A DNA stretch of 64,000 nt from Legionella gratiana. GTDB lineage: Bacteria > Pseudomonadota > Gammaproteobacteria > Legionellales > Legionellaceae. Shown here piece by piece: positions 37,644 through 46,997 of the stretch (positions are counted from its first letter, which is position 1; each line of letters starts with the position of its first letter). The DNA lies in contig NZ_LNYE01000029.1 in the NCBI RefSeq assembly GCF_001467695.1, forward strand, positions 679,769-743,768. Direction: 5' to 3'. The notes beneath the pieces are model-generated. The model worked only from the letters and a program-made list of their open reading frames with translations. It had not been told where the DNA came from and did not search any database. A program made the translations under genes and the position numbers.

Positions 37644-39086
37644 GTGCAAAACGAGAAACATCCAAAATCACTCCGTATCTTTTTCGCAACTGAAATGTGG
37701 GAACGTTATGGCTTTTATGTAGTTCAATCCCTTCTAGCACTTTATTTGGCATTGTATTTCAAATGGCCGGATAAACAGGTTTATGCTCTGGTTGGCTCAT
37801 TTACCGCTTTAACCTATCTTTCTCCAGTAGTTGGTGGTTGGATAGCTGATAAGTTAATTGGCCAAAAAAGAGCTGTCTTATTGGGCGCTGTGGTTTTATT
37901 TGTGAGTTATTGTCTCTTATCATTAGTAGATAATCCCACAGTGCTTACTGCAGCACTTGCTGCTATTGCCGTAGGAACTGGTTTGTTAAAACCAAATATT
38001 TCATCCCTTTTAGGTAATGAATATCTTACCGGATGTCCTCGCCGTGAAAGTGGCTTTACCATCTTTTACATGGGAATAACAACCGGTATTATTTTAGGTA
38101 CTACTTTACCAAGTATTTTACATGACCATTTTGGCTGGGTTGCTTCTTTTACCAGTGCAGCAATTGGAATGATCATCGCTTTTATTGTCTTTTTATATGG
38201 AATCCGAAAATATAACATACAGGACTACAATCCTTTTGTTTTTCAATATAAAAAAATCATAGCAGCAATTGCTCTAATGATATTTCTTTGGTCTTTGTCA
38301 TTTTATATTTTAAATTCTCCCAAATTAGCTAATCTTATGTTTGGACTGGTTGTCTTATTTTCTGCTGGTTATATTCTATATTCAGTGAGCAAAGAAAACG
38401 CTAATCAATCGCGACAGACATTGGTTATTGGTTTATTATGTATCATTTCAGTGGTATTTTGGGCTTTTTATTTTCAAATGTTTATGTCACTGACTTTGTT
38501 TATTTCACGAGTTGTTGAGCCCAAATTTTGCGGCATTGCATTTCCTCCTCCTTATTATGTTACTATCCAAAGCATAGGCATGCTCGTTATTGGTTTCATT
38601 CTGTCGCGGAAGAATCTTAAACTTAATTTAATTGAACGCGGACTCAACATTGGAAAGAAATTTTTGCTGGCAATATTTATTACTACTCTAGCCTATGCAG
38701 TAATCGCTTTGGTCAGTAACTTTACCGATAAGAGCACCTTACTCTCGCCGCTTTTAATTATTCCCGCTTATTTAATGTTTTCATTAGCCGAGCTCTTATT
38801 ATCCCCAGTAGGATTATCTGCAATCACACTTTTAGCTGATAAAAATAAAGTCAGCACCATGATGGGCATCTTTTTTGTTTCCTTGGGAATTGGAGGATTC
38901 TTATCGGGCAAGCTCGCTGCATTAACCGCAATTCCTCCTGGCGAAACGAACATTGCTGTATTAAAAACACTTTACGCTGCTGCATTTGCGCAACAATTAG
39001 GTATCCTTTTTCTTGCCGCCTTGTGTTGTCTGGTTTTATTTGCGGTTATTAAATTTTTATTAACCCATGTCCGTTTAACTGAATAA
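37644..39086 (+). CDS. Proton-dependent oligopeptide transporter (POT/PTR2 family)
   Basis: A 480-residue inner-membrane protein with about fourteen hydrophobic helices. The N-terminus FFATEMWERYGFYVVQSLL is a POT-family signature with the proton-coupling ExxER-type motif, followed by GGWIADKLIGQKRA and the PTR2 motif FYMGITTGIILG. It would import di- and tripeptides, a plausible nutrient source for an intracellular amino-acid user. The start is a GTG; no ATG or strong ribosome site is available upstream. Divergent from hutU. Confidence 0.88.
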   Translation: MQNEKHPKSLRIFFATEMWERYGFYVVQSLLALYLALYFKWPDKQVYALVGSFTALTYLSPVVGGWIADKLIGQKRAVLLGAVVLFVSYCLLSLVDNPTVLTAALAAIAVGTGLLKPNISSLLGNEYLTGCPRRESGFTIFYMGITTGIILGTTLPSILHDHFGWVASFTSAAIGMIIAFIVFLYGIRKYNIQDYNPFVFQYKKIIAAIALMIFLWSLSFYILNSPKLANLMFGLVVLFSAGYILYSVSKENANQSRQTLVIGLLCIISVVFWAFYFQMFMSLTLFISRVVEPKFCGIAFPPPYYVTIQSIGMLVIGFILSRKNLKLNLIERGLNIGKKFLLAIFITTLAYAVIALVSNFTDKSTLLSPLLIIPAYLMFSLAELLLSPVGLSAITLLADKNKVSTMMGIFFVSLGIGGFLSGKLAALTAIPPGETNIAVLKTLYAAAFAQQLGILFLAALCCLVLFAVIKFLLTHVRLTE

Positions 39087-39191
39087 ATCAGATTAAGTAT
39101 TTCTAATACTAGAGTTTCTTCTTATAACTCTTTTTATATAGAAGAAATACTGTTATCATTCACCGCTTTTTTATAAATAACTACCTAAGAT

Positions 39192-39521
39192 ATGTCAGAA
39201 CAAAATCCCATGTTAGACAAATTATTGCAATTGCTTGATGACAACCAAGCAATTGAAGTTAAAGTTATCGATGTCCGCAAACAAACAACGATTACTGACT
39301 ATATGATTATTGCTTCAGGACGTTCATCACGTCATGTCAAGGCAATCTCACAAAAAATAATGGAAGAAATGAAATCCTCAGGAATTCCAGCGATGCATTG
39401 TACTGGCTTGGAGACAGGAGATTGGGTGCTAATTGACTTTAGTGACATTATTGTTCATGTGATGCAACCTGAATACAGACAATACTACAATCTTGAAGGT
39501 CTTTGGGAAGAACATCCTTAA
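39192..39521 (+). CDS. rsfS: Ribosomal silencing factor RsfS
   Basis: A 109-residue DUF143 protein with [41 protein letters not shown] and [12 protein letters not shown], the family signature. RsfS binds ribosomal protein L14 and blocks subunit joining under starvation. It is followed by rlmH after eight bases, as in E. coli, and starts the rsfS-rlmH-mrdA-mrdB cluster. Confidence 0.95.
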   Translation: MSEQNPMLDKLLQLLDDNQAIEVKVIDVRKQTTITDYMIIASGRSSRHVKAISQKIMEEMKSSGIPAMHCTGLETGDWVLIDFSDIIVHVMQPEYRQYYNLEGLWEEHP

Positions 39522-39529
39522 CAAACACT

Positions 39530-40000
39530 ATGCTAAAAGTTACTATCATCACTTTAGGCAATAAAATGCCTGCTTGGGTAGTTCAAGGTTCCCAAGAATT
39601 TGCGAAACGACTTCATGAAGGGATGCAACTAAAAATCATCGAAATTCCTTTAATTCGTCGCAGTAAGTCTTCTGATTTAACCCGAATATTAGAAAAAGAA
39701 TCAGCATTGATTCAAGAATCATTACCGCATAATGCACGAATTATTGCTTTAGAAATCGAGGGAAAATCATTCGGCAGTGAAGAATTAGCAATTAAAATTT
39801 CTCAATTACAACATACAGAGAGTCATCTCTGCTTTTTGATAGGTGGGCCGGAAGGACTTTCACAAGAAACTCTAAGACGATGTGATGAACGATGGTCCTT
39901 ATCAAAACTTACCCTTCCCCACCCCTTAGTACGAATTATTTTATTAGAAGCATTATATAGAGCCTGGTCTATTATTCATAATCATCCTTATCATAAGTAA
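39530..40000 (+). CDS. rlmH: 23S rRNA pseudouridine(1915) N3-methyltransferase RlmH
   Basis: A 156-residue SPOUT methyltransferase with [33 protein letters not shown] and YHK at the extreme C-terminus, all characteristic of RlmH. I start it at the ATG at 39530 rather than the earlier frame opening at 39503, because this gives the standard N-terminus and length. The stop codon is fused to a palindromic repeat (copy 6). Confidence 0.95.
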   Translation: MLKVTIITLGNKMPAWVVQGSQEFAKRLHEGMQLKIIEIPLIRRSKSSDLTRILEKESALIQESLPHNARIIALEIEGKSFGSEELAIKISQLQHTESHLCFLIGGPEGLSQETLRRCDERWSLSKLTLPHPLVRIILLEALYRAWSIIHNHPYHK

Positions 40001-40047
40001 CGTGAGTTCGACATAAAAGCATAGAGATGGCTTTTATAAGGCTAAGC
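39999..40047 (+). repeat. Dispersed palindromic repeat, copy 6 (degenerate)
   Basis: Starts inside the rlmH stop codon with AACGTGAGTTCGACATAAAA. The stem has shrunk to ATAAAAGC (40013-40020) and GCTTTTAT (40030-40037), and the right outer part has diverged. It lies between rlmH and mrdA. Confidence 0.75.
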
Positions 40048-40123
40048 AAGTAAATCTGTAGTAAACCACTCCATTTTAAGTTACCATGCGATTTTTTGTG
40101 TCCAACTTAACTGACTGTAAGTC

Positions 40124-41989
40124 ATGAGTCGAAATCAATCATTTAAAAATTATCGAATCGAATCTCAGCATCAACTGTTCCGAATTAACTTGCTGGTCGC
40201 TTTTCTTATTATTTTATCTTTAATCCTGATTTTAAGGCTCGCTTTTTTACAAATTTCTGAATTCAAAAAATACCAAACTCTTTCACTGAAAAATCAAATG
40301 AGTATCATTCCAATTGCGCCACCAAGAGGGGTTATTCTTGATAGAAATGGCGTATTGCTTGCAGAAAATATACCCGTATATGTTTTGGAAATTATTCCTG
40401 AGCATTTAAAGAATATGGAACGTACATTAGCTGAATTGCAGAAACTAATTCCTTCGATTACTGAAGACGATATTGAAAATTTCAAGCGAATTCGAAAACA
40501 AAATCGTTCCTTTGTCCCTATACCCATTAAATTAAAATTAACTCAGGAAGAAGTCGCTCTTTTTGCCATTAATCAATACCATTTTCCAGGGGTAAGCATT
40601 AAAGCTCGTCTCATGCGTCACTACCCTTTAGGCGAAATAACGGCGCATGTTCTTGGCTATGTAGGTAGAATCAATATTCAAGAATTAAAAACAGTAGATC
40701 CAACTAATTACCGTGCTACAAACTTTATTGGCAAAGCTGGGATTGAAAAATACTACGAGGATATCCTCCACGGCAAAGTAGGCTATCAGATGGTAGAAAC
40801 GGATGTTAGTGGCCGTACGCTTAGAACAATTAATAAAATTAATCCACATTCAGGAGCAAAACTCTATTTAAGCCTTGATATAAGACTGCAACAAGCAGCT
40901 TATGAGGCCTTAAAAGAGAAACGTGGAGCAGTCGTAGCAATGAACACTAAAAATGGTGAAGTTCTAGCTATGGTAAGCTCCCCTAGTTTTGACCCCAATA
41001 TTTTTGTGGGTGGAGTCAGTTCAAAGGAATACAAAAAACTGTCTAATACCTTACAAAGACCATTATTTAACCGTGCCGTTCGCGGCGTATATCCTCCAGC
41101 ATCAACAATTAAACCGTTTGTCGGTTTAGCAGGCTTGGAGAAAGGATTTATAACTACAGCGACAACAATTTATGATCCTGGTAAATATAAACTACCTAAC
41201 TCCAGCCATATCTATAGAGACTGGAAAAAAACGGGTCATGGAATGATCAACTTTAAAAGAGCAATTACGGTTTCTTGTGATACTTACTTTTATCAACTAG
41301 GCAATAAAATGGGTATTTCCAATATTGAAGACATGCTGGTCAAATTTGGCCTAGGCCATTTAAGCCAAATTGATCTCCATGAAGAAGCTTCTGGTATCGT
41401 TCCCAGCATACGCTGGAAAAAACAAACTAAAGGCGTCCCCTGGTATCCAGGTGATACATTAATTACCTCAATAGGACAAGGATTTATGTTAGCTACACCA
41501 TTACAAATGGCTAATGCAACAGCGTCTTTAAGTCAACATGGTCGTCGATTCAGGCCTCATTTATTAACAAAAACTGTAAATAGTGACAGTGGTGAAGTAA
41601 AACGATACAAACCTGTAGAAGAGTACCCTATTTATCTCAAAGATGAAGCAAACTGGGATATAGTTGCAGATGCAATGCATCATGTTTTAATCAGTAATGA
41701 AGGGACAGGTTATCGCTTTGGCCGCAATCCACCCTATCCTGTTGCAGGAAAAACAGGAACAGCCCAAGTCTTTAGTGGTAGACAGTATGAAAAGACCAAA
41801 TATGAAGATATCCCTGAAGCATTACGGGACAATTCACTGTTTATTGCTTTTACTCCTGTTGAAAAACCAGAAATTGCAATCGCTGTGGTGGTAGAAAATG
41901 ATGTTGCAGCCTCAATAGTTGCTCGCAAAGTACTTGATGCTTATTATAAACTTTATCCGATGAAAAATACCAATGAACAGACTCAATAG
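40124..41989 (+). CDS. mrdA: Penicillin-binding protein 2
   Basis: A 621-residue class B PBP: one N-terminal membrane helix (about residues 21-43), a pedestal with PPRGVILDRNG, and the transpeptidase domain with the nucleophile S327 in STIK, an SCD motif, and KTGTAQ near residue 545. It is the cross-linking enzyme of the elongasome and fixes rod shape together with RodA. It overlaps mrdB by 17 bases. Confidence 0.96.
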   Translation: MSRNQSFKNYRIESQHQLFRINLLVAFLIILSLILILRLAFLQISEFKKYQTLSLKNQMSIIPIAPPRGVILDRNGVLLAENIPVYVLEIIPEHLKNMERTLAELQKLIPSITEDDIENFKRIRKQNRSFVPIPIKLKLTQEEVALFAINQYHFPGVSIKARLMRHYPLGEITAHVLGYVGRINIQELKTVDPTNYRATNFIGKAGIEKYYEDILHGKVGYQMVETDVSGRTLRTINKINPHSGAKLYLSLDIRLQQAAYEALKEKRGAVVAMNTKNGEVLAMVSSPSFDPNIFVGGVSSKEYKKLSNTLQRPLFNRAVRGVYPPASTIKPFVGLAGLEKGFITTATTIYDPGKYKLPNSSHIYRDWKKTGHGMINFKRAITVSCDTYFYQLGNKMGISNIEDMLVKFGLGHLSQIDLHEEASGIVPSIRWKKQTKGVPWYPGDTLITSIGQGFMLATPLQMANATASLSQHGRRFRPHLLTKTVNSDSGEVKRYKPVEEYPIYLKDEANWDIVADAMHHVLISNEGTGYRFGRNPPYPVAGKTGTAQVFSGRQYEKTKYEDIPEALRDNSLFIAFTPVEKPEIAIAVVVENDVAASIVARKVLDAYYKLYPMKNTNEQTQ

Positions 41990-43091
41990 TAAACCCGTTT
42001 ATCGTTTTACTGCGAAATCATTACATCTGGACTTTCCTTTATTAGGCTTATTGCTTGTCCTGATCAGTTTTGGTCTTTTGATTTTGTACAGTGCATCTAA
42101 TGCGAATACAGGAATGATCTTACGACAATCGATGAGACTTATTTTTGCATCACTCATTATGATTGTACTTGGTTTTATCCCCCCACATAAATATAAAATA
42201 TGGACGCCATGGATATATAGTGTAGGGTTAACTTTATTGATTGCAGTGATGCTCATGGGTAAAATCGGTAAAGGAGCTCAACGTTGGCTCGAATTAGGTT
42301 TATTCCGTTTTCAACCGTCTGAAATCATGAAATTAGCAGTGCCCATGATGGCTGCTTGGTACTTTGACCGTCAAGCTCGTCCCAGTAGTTTGAAAGCAAT
42401 TGCAGTTGCAAGCCTCATTATCTGTGTTCCAGCATTATTGATTGCCAAACAACCTGATTTAGGTACTGCAATTATGGTTTCGGCTGCGGGATTATGTGTT
42501 GTATTTTTAGCAGGAATTCGCTTTAAAGTAATTCTCTTACTCATGCTTTTGGTAGGCTCGTCCATCCCTGTCATATGGCATGTTATGCATGATTATCAAA
42601 AACAAAGAGTATATACATTGCTTGATCCGGAACAAGATCCACTGGGTGCAGGATATCATATTATTCAATCAAAAATTGCTATAGGTTCGGGTGGGCTTGC
42701 TGGAAAAGGTTGGTTAGAAGGAAGTCAATCTCACCTTAATTTTTTACCGGAACATGCCACTGATTTTATTTTTGCTGTGAGTAGCGAAGAATTTGGCTTT
42801 GCAGGGGGATTCGCTATTATTGCTCTTATTGCCATGATTGCCCTACGTAGCCTTCACATTGCATCTAATGCCCAAACTACATTTACTCGCTTATTAGCAG
42901 CGAGTCTTGCTATGTCTTTCTTCATGTCCGGTTTTGTTAATATTGGTATGGTCATGGGAATTATTCCTGTTGTTGGCATTCCATTGCCGTTGGTGAGTTA
43001 TGGAGGAACAGCAATGGTTACCTTTTTAGCCAGCTTTGGTATCTTGATGTCTATTAGCTCACATAAGATTTTATTTAATAGTTGGAATTAA
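41973..43091 (+). CDS. mrdB: Rod shape-determining protein RodA (SEDS glycosyltransferase)
   Basis: A 372-residue SEDS-family membrane protein with about ten helices. It has GKGAQRWLELGLFRFQPSEIMKLA, KQPDLGTA, FLPEHATDFIFAVSSEEFGF and GIPLPLVSYGGTAMV, all SEDS landmarks. It polymerises peptidoglycan glycan strands in complex with PBP2. It begins within mrdA, so the partners are co-translated. The stop codon forms the edge of a palindromic repeat. Confidence 0.96.
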   Translation: MNRLNSKPVYRFTAKSLHLDFPLLGLLLVLISFGLLILYSASNANTGMILRQSMRLIFASLIMIVLGFIPPHKYKIWTPWIYSVGLTLLIAVMLMGKIGKGAQRWLELGLFRFQPSEIMKLAVPMMAAWYFDRQARPSSLKAIAVASLIICVPALLIAKQPDLGTAIMVSAAGLCVVFLAGIRFKVILLLMLLVGSSIPVIWHVMHDYQKQRVYTLLDPEQDPLGAGYHIIQSKIAIGSGGLAGKGWLEGSQSHLNFLPEHATDFIFAVSSEEFGFAGGFAIIALIAMIALRSLHIASNAQTTFTRLLAASLAMSFFMSGFVNIGMVMGIIPVVGIPLPLVSYGGTAMVTFLASFGILMSISSHKILFNSWN

Positions 43092-43143
43092 ATAAAAACA
43101 GTTCGATATAAAAAATTACTTTATTTTTTCTGGCGAACTCGTA
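43089..43143 (+). repeat. Dispersed palindromic repeat, copy 7 (second subtype, right arm eroded)
   Basis: The first 41 bases are identical to copy 4 (31302-31342), then the right arm diverges, leaving AGTTCG (43100-43105) and CGAACT (43134-43139) plus an A/T-run stem. It fills the whole gap between the convergent mrdB and rnhB genes and likely serves as terminator for both. Confidence 0.8.
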
Positions 43144-43707
43144 TTAAAGTAATTCCCCTATTAATGCAAAGCTTTTTCGATGGATCTTACTTGGTCCAAG
43201 TCGCTTTAACGCTTCTCGATGAGCAACTGTCGGATATCCTTTGTGTCCTGTAAAACCATAGCCCGGGTAAATTGCATCAAGCGCTTCCATTTCCGCATCA
43301 CGATACACTTTAGCGAGAATAGAAGCAGCGCTAATTTCAGGAATTAAATCATCACCTTTCACGATTGCCTTACACGGAATATTTAGCTTAGGAATATGTA
43401 TACCATCCACTAATACCTGATCGGGTTTAATGGGTAAGGCCTCTACTGCTCGTTGCATTGCCAATAAAGTTGCATGATGAATATTAAGCGCATCAATTTC
43501 ATCGACTTCCGCCCGACCATAAGCATAGGCAATAGCTTGTTCTTTAATAAGCAATGATAATAATTCTCGTCTTTTTGCGCTTAATTTTTTGGAGTCCGCA
43601 AGCCCTTCTATAGGATCTTTTAAAATAACTGCAGCCGTTACAACTGCCCCAGCCAAAGGTCCCCGTCCTACTTCATCTACACCAGCTATAAGCATTATAT
43701 TATCCAT
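43144..43707 (-). CDS. rnhB: Ribonuclease HII
   Basis: A 187-residue RNase H2 with [15 protein letters not shown] at the N-terminus (catalytic Asp-Glu), LVDGI, and [11 protein letters not shown]. It removes misincorporated ribonucleotides from DNA. The ATG at 43707 is used here; an ATG four codons later is equally good by motif position. rnhB near lpxB is a familiar gammaproteobacterial association, though here it runs opposite to lpxB. Confidence 0.95.
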   Translation of the reverse strand: MDNIMLIAGVDEVGRGPLAGAVVTAAVILKDPIEGLADSKKLSAKRRELLSLLIKEQAIAYAYGRAEVDEIDALNIHHATLLAMQRAVEALPIKPDQVLVDGIHIPKLNIPCKAIVKGDDLIPEISAASILAKVYRDAEMEALDAIYPGYGFTGHKGYPTVAHREALKRLGPSKIHRKSFALIGELL

Positions 43708-43802
43708 GATTCTTTTTATTAAAGGCTAATAATATCCTTTTAAAATTGATTTATCACCAAAGAAATGCGATCATGCGCACAAATAATTAACAGATAAACA
43801 GA

Positions 43803-44765
43803 ATGAGTAAAATTCGTTGCGCAGTAATTGGTGTCGGTTATTTAGGTAGGTTTCACGCACAAAAATATCAACTCCTTTCTAATGCAGAATTAGTTGCCGT
43901 TTGCGACCTAAATCCAAAAATATTAGAATCAGTATCGGATGAATTACAAGTTCCTGGTTATACCAATTATCATGATTTATTTGACAAAGTTGATGCAGTA
44001 AGTATTGCTGCAACAACGAACAAGCATTATGAAATTGCAAAATCCTTTTTAGAACGAGGAATCCATACTTTAATAGAAAAACCAGTCACTGAAACAATAA
44101 CGCAAGCAGCAGAATTAATACAACTTGCAAAAAAACACCAGGTTAAATTGCAAGTTGGACATTTAGAGCGTTTTAATTCAGCTCGATTAGCTTTAGATAA
44201 GTATTTAGATAATCCCTTGTTTATAGACTCACAACGTTTAGCTCCATATAATCCACGCGGAGCTGATGTTAATGTCATACTTGATGTCATGATTCATGAT
44301 ATTGATTTAATTCAACATATGGTTAAAAGCCCTATTATTTCCATTTCCGCTCAAGGAGCTCCAGTACTTACAAACGCAATCGATATTGCGAATGCGCGCA
44401 TTACTTTTGCCAACCATTGTGTCGCCAATCTAACAGCAAGCCGTATTAGTTTTAAAACCGAACGCACGACACGAATTTTTCAACAAGATACTTATCTTTC
44501 AATAGACTATCAAAATAAAAAATTTGCGGTTTTTAAAAAAGGTACTGGTGAATTATTCCCTGGAATTCCTGATATCACTCATGAGCAAAAGGAATTCGCC
44601 AAAGGAGATGCTTTATTTGAAGAAATAAAAGCGTTTATAAAATGTATTGAAGAAGACAGCATCCCTCTAGTTACTGGCGAAGATGGTCTGCATGCGCTTG
44701 AAACCGCAGAAACAATTACTTCGCTTATTCATGCTAACTTGATAGAACGCCATGCAAGAATCTAA
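43803..44765 (+). CDS. gnnA: Gfo/Idh/MocA oxidoreductase, probable UDP-GlcNAc 3-dehydrogenase (GnnA-like)
   Basis: A 320-residue NAD-dependent oxidoreductase. The Rossmann motif GVGYLGRFHA lies near residue 10, EKP is the family catalytic/cofactor site at about residues 94-96, and GHLERFN and DVMIHDIDL follow. It overlaps lpxB by 14 bases. In Acidithiobacillus, gnnA and gnnB next to lpx genes make UDP-GlcNAc3N for amide-linked lipid A. Legionella lipid A has a 2,3-diaminoglucose backbone, so this gene is the natural GnnA candidate. The fold is certain; the substrate is inferred from context and known lipid A chemistry. No GnnB aminotransferase is adjacent. Confidence 0.75.
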   Translation: MSKIRCAVIGVGYLGRFHAQKYQLLSNAELVAVCDLNPKILESVSDELQVPGYTNYHDLFDKVDAVSIAATTNKHYEIAKSFLERGIHTLIEKPVTETITQAAELIQLAKKHQVKLQVGHLERFNSARLALDKYLDNPLFIDSQRLAPYNPRGADVNVILDVMIHDIDLIQHMVKSPIISISAQGAPVLTNAIDIANARITFANHCVANLTASRISFKTERTTRIFQQDTYLSIDYQNKKFAVFKKGTGELFPGIPDITHEQKEFAKGDALFEEIKAFIKCIEEDSIPLVTGEDGLHALETAETITSLIHANLIERHARI

Positions 44766-45909
44766 ACGAATTGTCATTATTGCTGGTGAAGAATCAGGTG
44801 ATATTCATGCCTCAGTTTTAATTCGACAATTAAAAGCTGCCTATCCCAATGTAGCGATTAGTGGCATAGGTGGTAAACATATGCAAGAAGCAGGAGCTGA
44901 ATTAATTTCTGATTTAGCACGCTTTGGGGTAACAGGTCTTACAGCGGTCATTCGTCACCTTAAAGTAATTCGTCAAGCATTTCTTGCAATAAAGAAACAT
45001 TTGAATCAACAAAAACCGGATCTTCTCATTCTGGTTGATTATCCAGGATTTAATTTAAGATTAGCGAAATATGCAAAGTTAAAACTAGGCATTAAGATTC
45101 TTTACTACATAAGCCCTCAAATTTGGGCATGGAAAGCCAAACGCATTCATCTTATAAAGCAATGTATTGACCAAATGGCAGTTATTTTGCCGTTTGAAAA
45201 ACCCCTATATGAAAAAGCTCAGGTTCCCGTAAATTTTGTGGGTCATCCTTTAGTAGAAAAAATATCTTCTGCTGTCAACAATACTCAAATACAGCGTAAA
45301 GCACTGAAGCTTCCTTCAGACAGTCAGATTATAGCTCTTCTTCCTGGAAGTCGTACTAATGAAATTGAGCATCATATGCCAATCTTGCGCGATACGGCAC
45401 TACTGCTTCAAGAACGCTACCCTAACTTATGTTTTGTCATTCCTATTGCAAACACAATTAATCCGGAAAAAATTAAACATTATTTTTCCAATACTCACTT
45501 ATCTATACGATTTGTAGAAGGACAAGCACTAAATTGTATGGCTGCAGCAGATTTCGTTATTGTTTCTTCAGGCACCGCTTCTCTTGAATGTGCCTTGTTA
45601 GAAAAACCGATGTGTATTATTTATAGATCATCTTTACTCAATTATGTTTTAGCAATGAAGTTTATTAAAGTAAAATTTTTGGGCTTGTGCAATCTTTTAG
45701 CAAATAGAATGATTGTCCCTGAATTTTTACAATATGATTGCAATGCCCATGAGTTAACCCGCTATATTGATCGCTTTTATAATGATCCTGAACAACCCCA
45801 AAAAATGCTCACTCAATTAACTAAGGTGAAGCAATCGTTGTCTTCAGAAAAATCTGATCGCACATTGTTTGATCTTGTGGTGAATGAATTGTACAAAAAA
45901 AATGCATAG
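44752..45909 (+). CDS. lpxB: Lipid-A-disaccharide synthase
   Basis: A 385-residue GT-B glycosyltransferase of family GT19, with AGEESGDIHAS at the N-terminus, GIGGKHMQEAG, LVDYPGFNLRLAK, YYISPQIWAWK, LPGSRTNEIEHHMP and SSGTASLECALLEKPM. It joins UDP-2,3-diacylglucosamine and lipid X to form the lipid A disaccharide at the inner membrane. It starts inside the GnnA-like gene, consistent with a single lipid A unit. Confidence 0.96.
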   Translation: MQESKRIVIIAGEESGDIHASVLIRQLKAAYPNVAISGIGGKHMQEAGAELISDLARFGVTGLTAVIRHLKVIRQAFLAIKKHLNQQKPDLLILVDYPGFNLRLAKYAKLKLGIKILYYISPQIWAWKAKRIHLIKQCIDQMAVILPFEKPLYEKAQVPVNFVGHPLVEKISSAVNNTQIQRKALKLPSDSQIIALLPGSRTNEIEHHMPILRDTALLLQERYPNLCFVIPIANTINPEKIKHYFSNTHLSIRFVEGQALNCMAAADFVIVSSGTASLECALLEKPMCIIYRSSLLNYVLAMKFIKVKFLGLCNLLANRMIVPEFLQYDCNAHELTRYIDRFYNDPEQPQKMLTQLTKVKQSLSSEKSDRTLFDLVVNELYKKNA

Positions 45910-46022
45910 TTTTATCTTAAAAATATAGAATATCAATTATCCTTCATGTACAATTAATTTTGCTTTCATTGTGAATGCAAGCAATTGGAATGTATGATTT
46001 AATTTTTAATAAGGAAGTTAAG

Positions 46023-46322
46023 ATGACTGTCATTGAAACACCTGAAACAACCCAAAGTATCATTAAACAAGATCAAGGTCTACAAGATCTGGTCTATAAT
46101 TTAGTCTCCCGTTTTCTTGCTGAAAATAAAAATAAAAACATTGATGATCTATACGACATGATATTATCTGAGGTTGAACCTCCATTGTTGCAAGCAGTAA
46201 TGGAAAAACGACGTGGCAATCAACTACAAGCTGCTAAAATGCTTGGCATTAGTCGCGGCACAATCAGAAAGAAACTCCAAAGATATTTTGGAACAAAATA
46301 TTTTCGTTTAACCGATGAATAG
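46023..46322 (+). CDS. fis: Fis-family nucleoid-associated DNA-binding protein
   Basis: A 99-residue Fis protein. The C-terminal half has EPPLLQAVMEKRRGNQLQAAKMLGISRG and TIRKKLQRYFG, the dimer core and helix-turn-helix of Fis. I start it at the ATG at 46023, nine bases after an AAGGA (46010-46014), which gives the family's usual length. Legionella species have several fis paralogues; which one this is cannot be told. Fis bends DNA and regulates stable RNA and virulence genes. A strong terminator follows. Confidence 0.92.
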   Translation: MTVIETPETTQSIIKQDQGLQDLVYNLVSRFLAENKNKNIDDLYDMILSEVEPPLLQAVMEKRRGNQLQAAKMLGISRGTIRKKLQRYFGTKYFRLTDE

Positions 46323-46352
46323 TTTTAATTTGGAATGATTTCCGATTAGAAT

Positions 46353-46383
46353 AAAAAGGCTCGAGGAATCGAGCCTTTTTTTT
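46353..46383 (+). terminator. Rho-independent terminator after fis
   Basis: AAAGGCTCGA (46355-46364) pairs with TCGAGCCTTT (46369-46378) across a GGAA tetraloop, followed by a run of T residues and preceded by A residues, so it could work in both directions. Confidence 0.93.
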
Positions 46384-46408
46384 ACAGTATGTTTTAAGGA
46401 TTTATTTG

Positions 46409-46981
46409 ATGAAAAAATTTATGTATCTAGCACCCATGATTGGTCTACTTGTAACTTCTTGTGTCACAGATAAACCTGATGTTATCGCTGATGATGCAGG
46501 TCAATTACATTACACAACACCCTATCAAGATGATACACGAGGCCAAAAAGACTTCCCTGCGACATGGAATGTAAAGGGTAAAAAACTTTTTGTTTTTGAT
46601 CCAAATGTTGATGCATGGGCAGCCTATGATGCTCAAGGTAATCGAGTGATGACAGGCAGTGCCTCAGGAGGAAGGGATCGTTGCCCAGATTCTAATGAAT
46701 CGTGTCGAACTGTAGTTGGAACTTTCGCTGTATTTAATAAAAAAGGGGCTGATTGCAAATCAAATGAATATCCTCTTGCACGGGATGGTCATGTAGCCGG
46801 TGGTGCCAAAATGCCTTATTGCATGCATTTTCACGATGGCTACGCAATTCATGCAGCTTATGAAGTTCCCAAATACAATACCAGCCATGGCTGTATTCGA
46901 GTTCTCCCAGGTGCCGCAAAATGGCTCAATGAGAACTTTATTGATGTAGGAACAACTGTATTAGTTCTTCCTTATGCCTAA
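46409..46981 (+). CDS. L,D-transpeptidase lipoprotein, EnhA-like
   Basis: A 190-residue YkuD-fold protein with a lipobox (LVTSC, lipidated C18). Catalytic residues are H148, H160 and C162 in SHGCIRV. Cysteines 92, 99, 116 and 138 correspond to 64, 71, 88 and 105 of the exported L,D-transpeptidase at 31828, and both share a SASGG/RASGG stretch, so the two are paralogues. I start at the ATG at 46409, eight bases after AAGGA. It would act on peptidoglycan from the inner or outer membrane. Terminators lie on both sides, so the gene is monocistronic. Confidence 0.87.
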   Translation: MKKFMYLAPMIGLLVTSCVTDKPDVIADDAGQLHYTTPYQDDTRGQKDFPATWNVKGKKLFVFDPNVDAWAAYDAQGNRVMTGSASGGRDRCPDSNESCRTVVGTFAVFNKKGADCKSNEYPLARDGHVAGGAKMPYCMHFHDGYAIHAAYEVPKYNTSHGCIRVLPGAAKWLNENFIDVGTTVLVLPYA

Positions 46982-46997
46982 TGCTTTCTTATTAATA

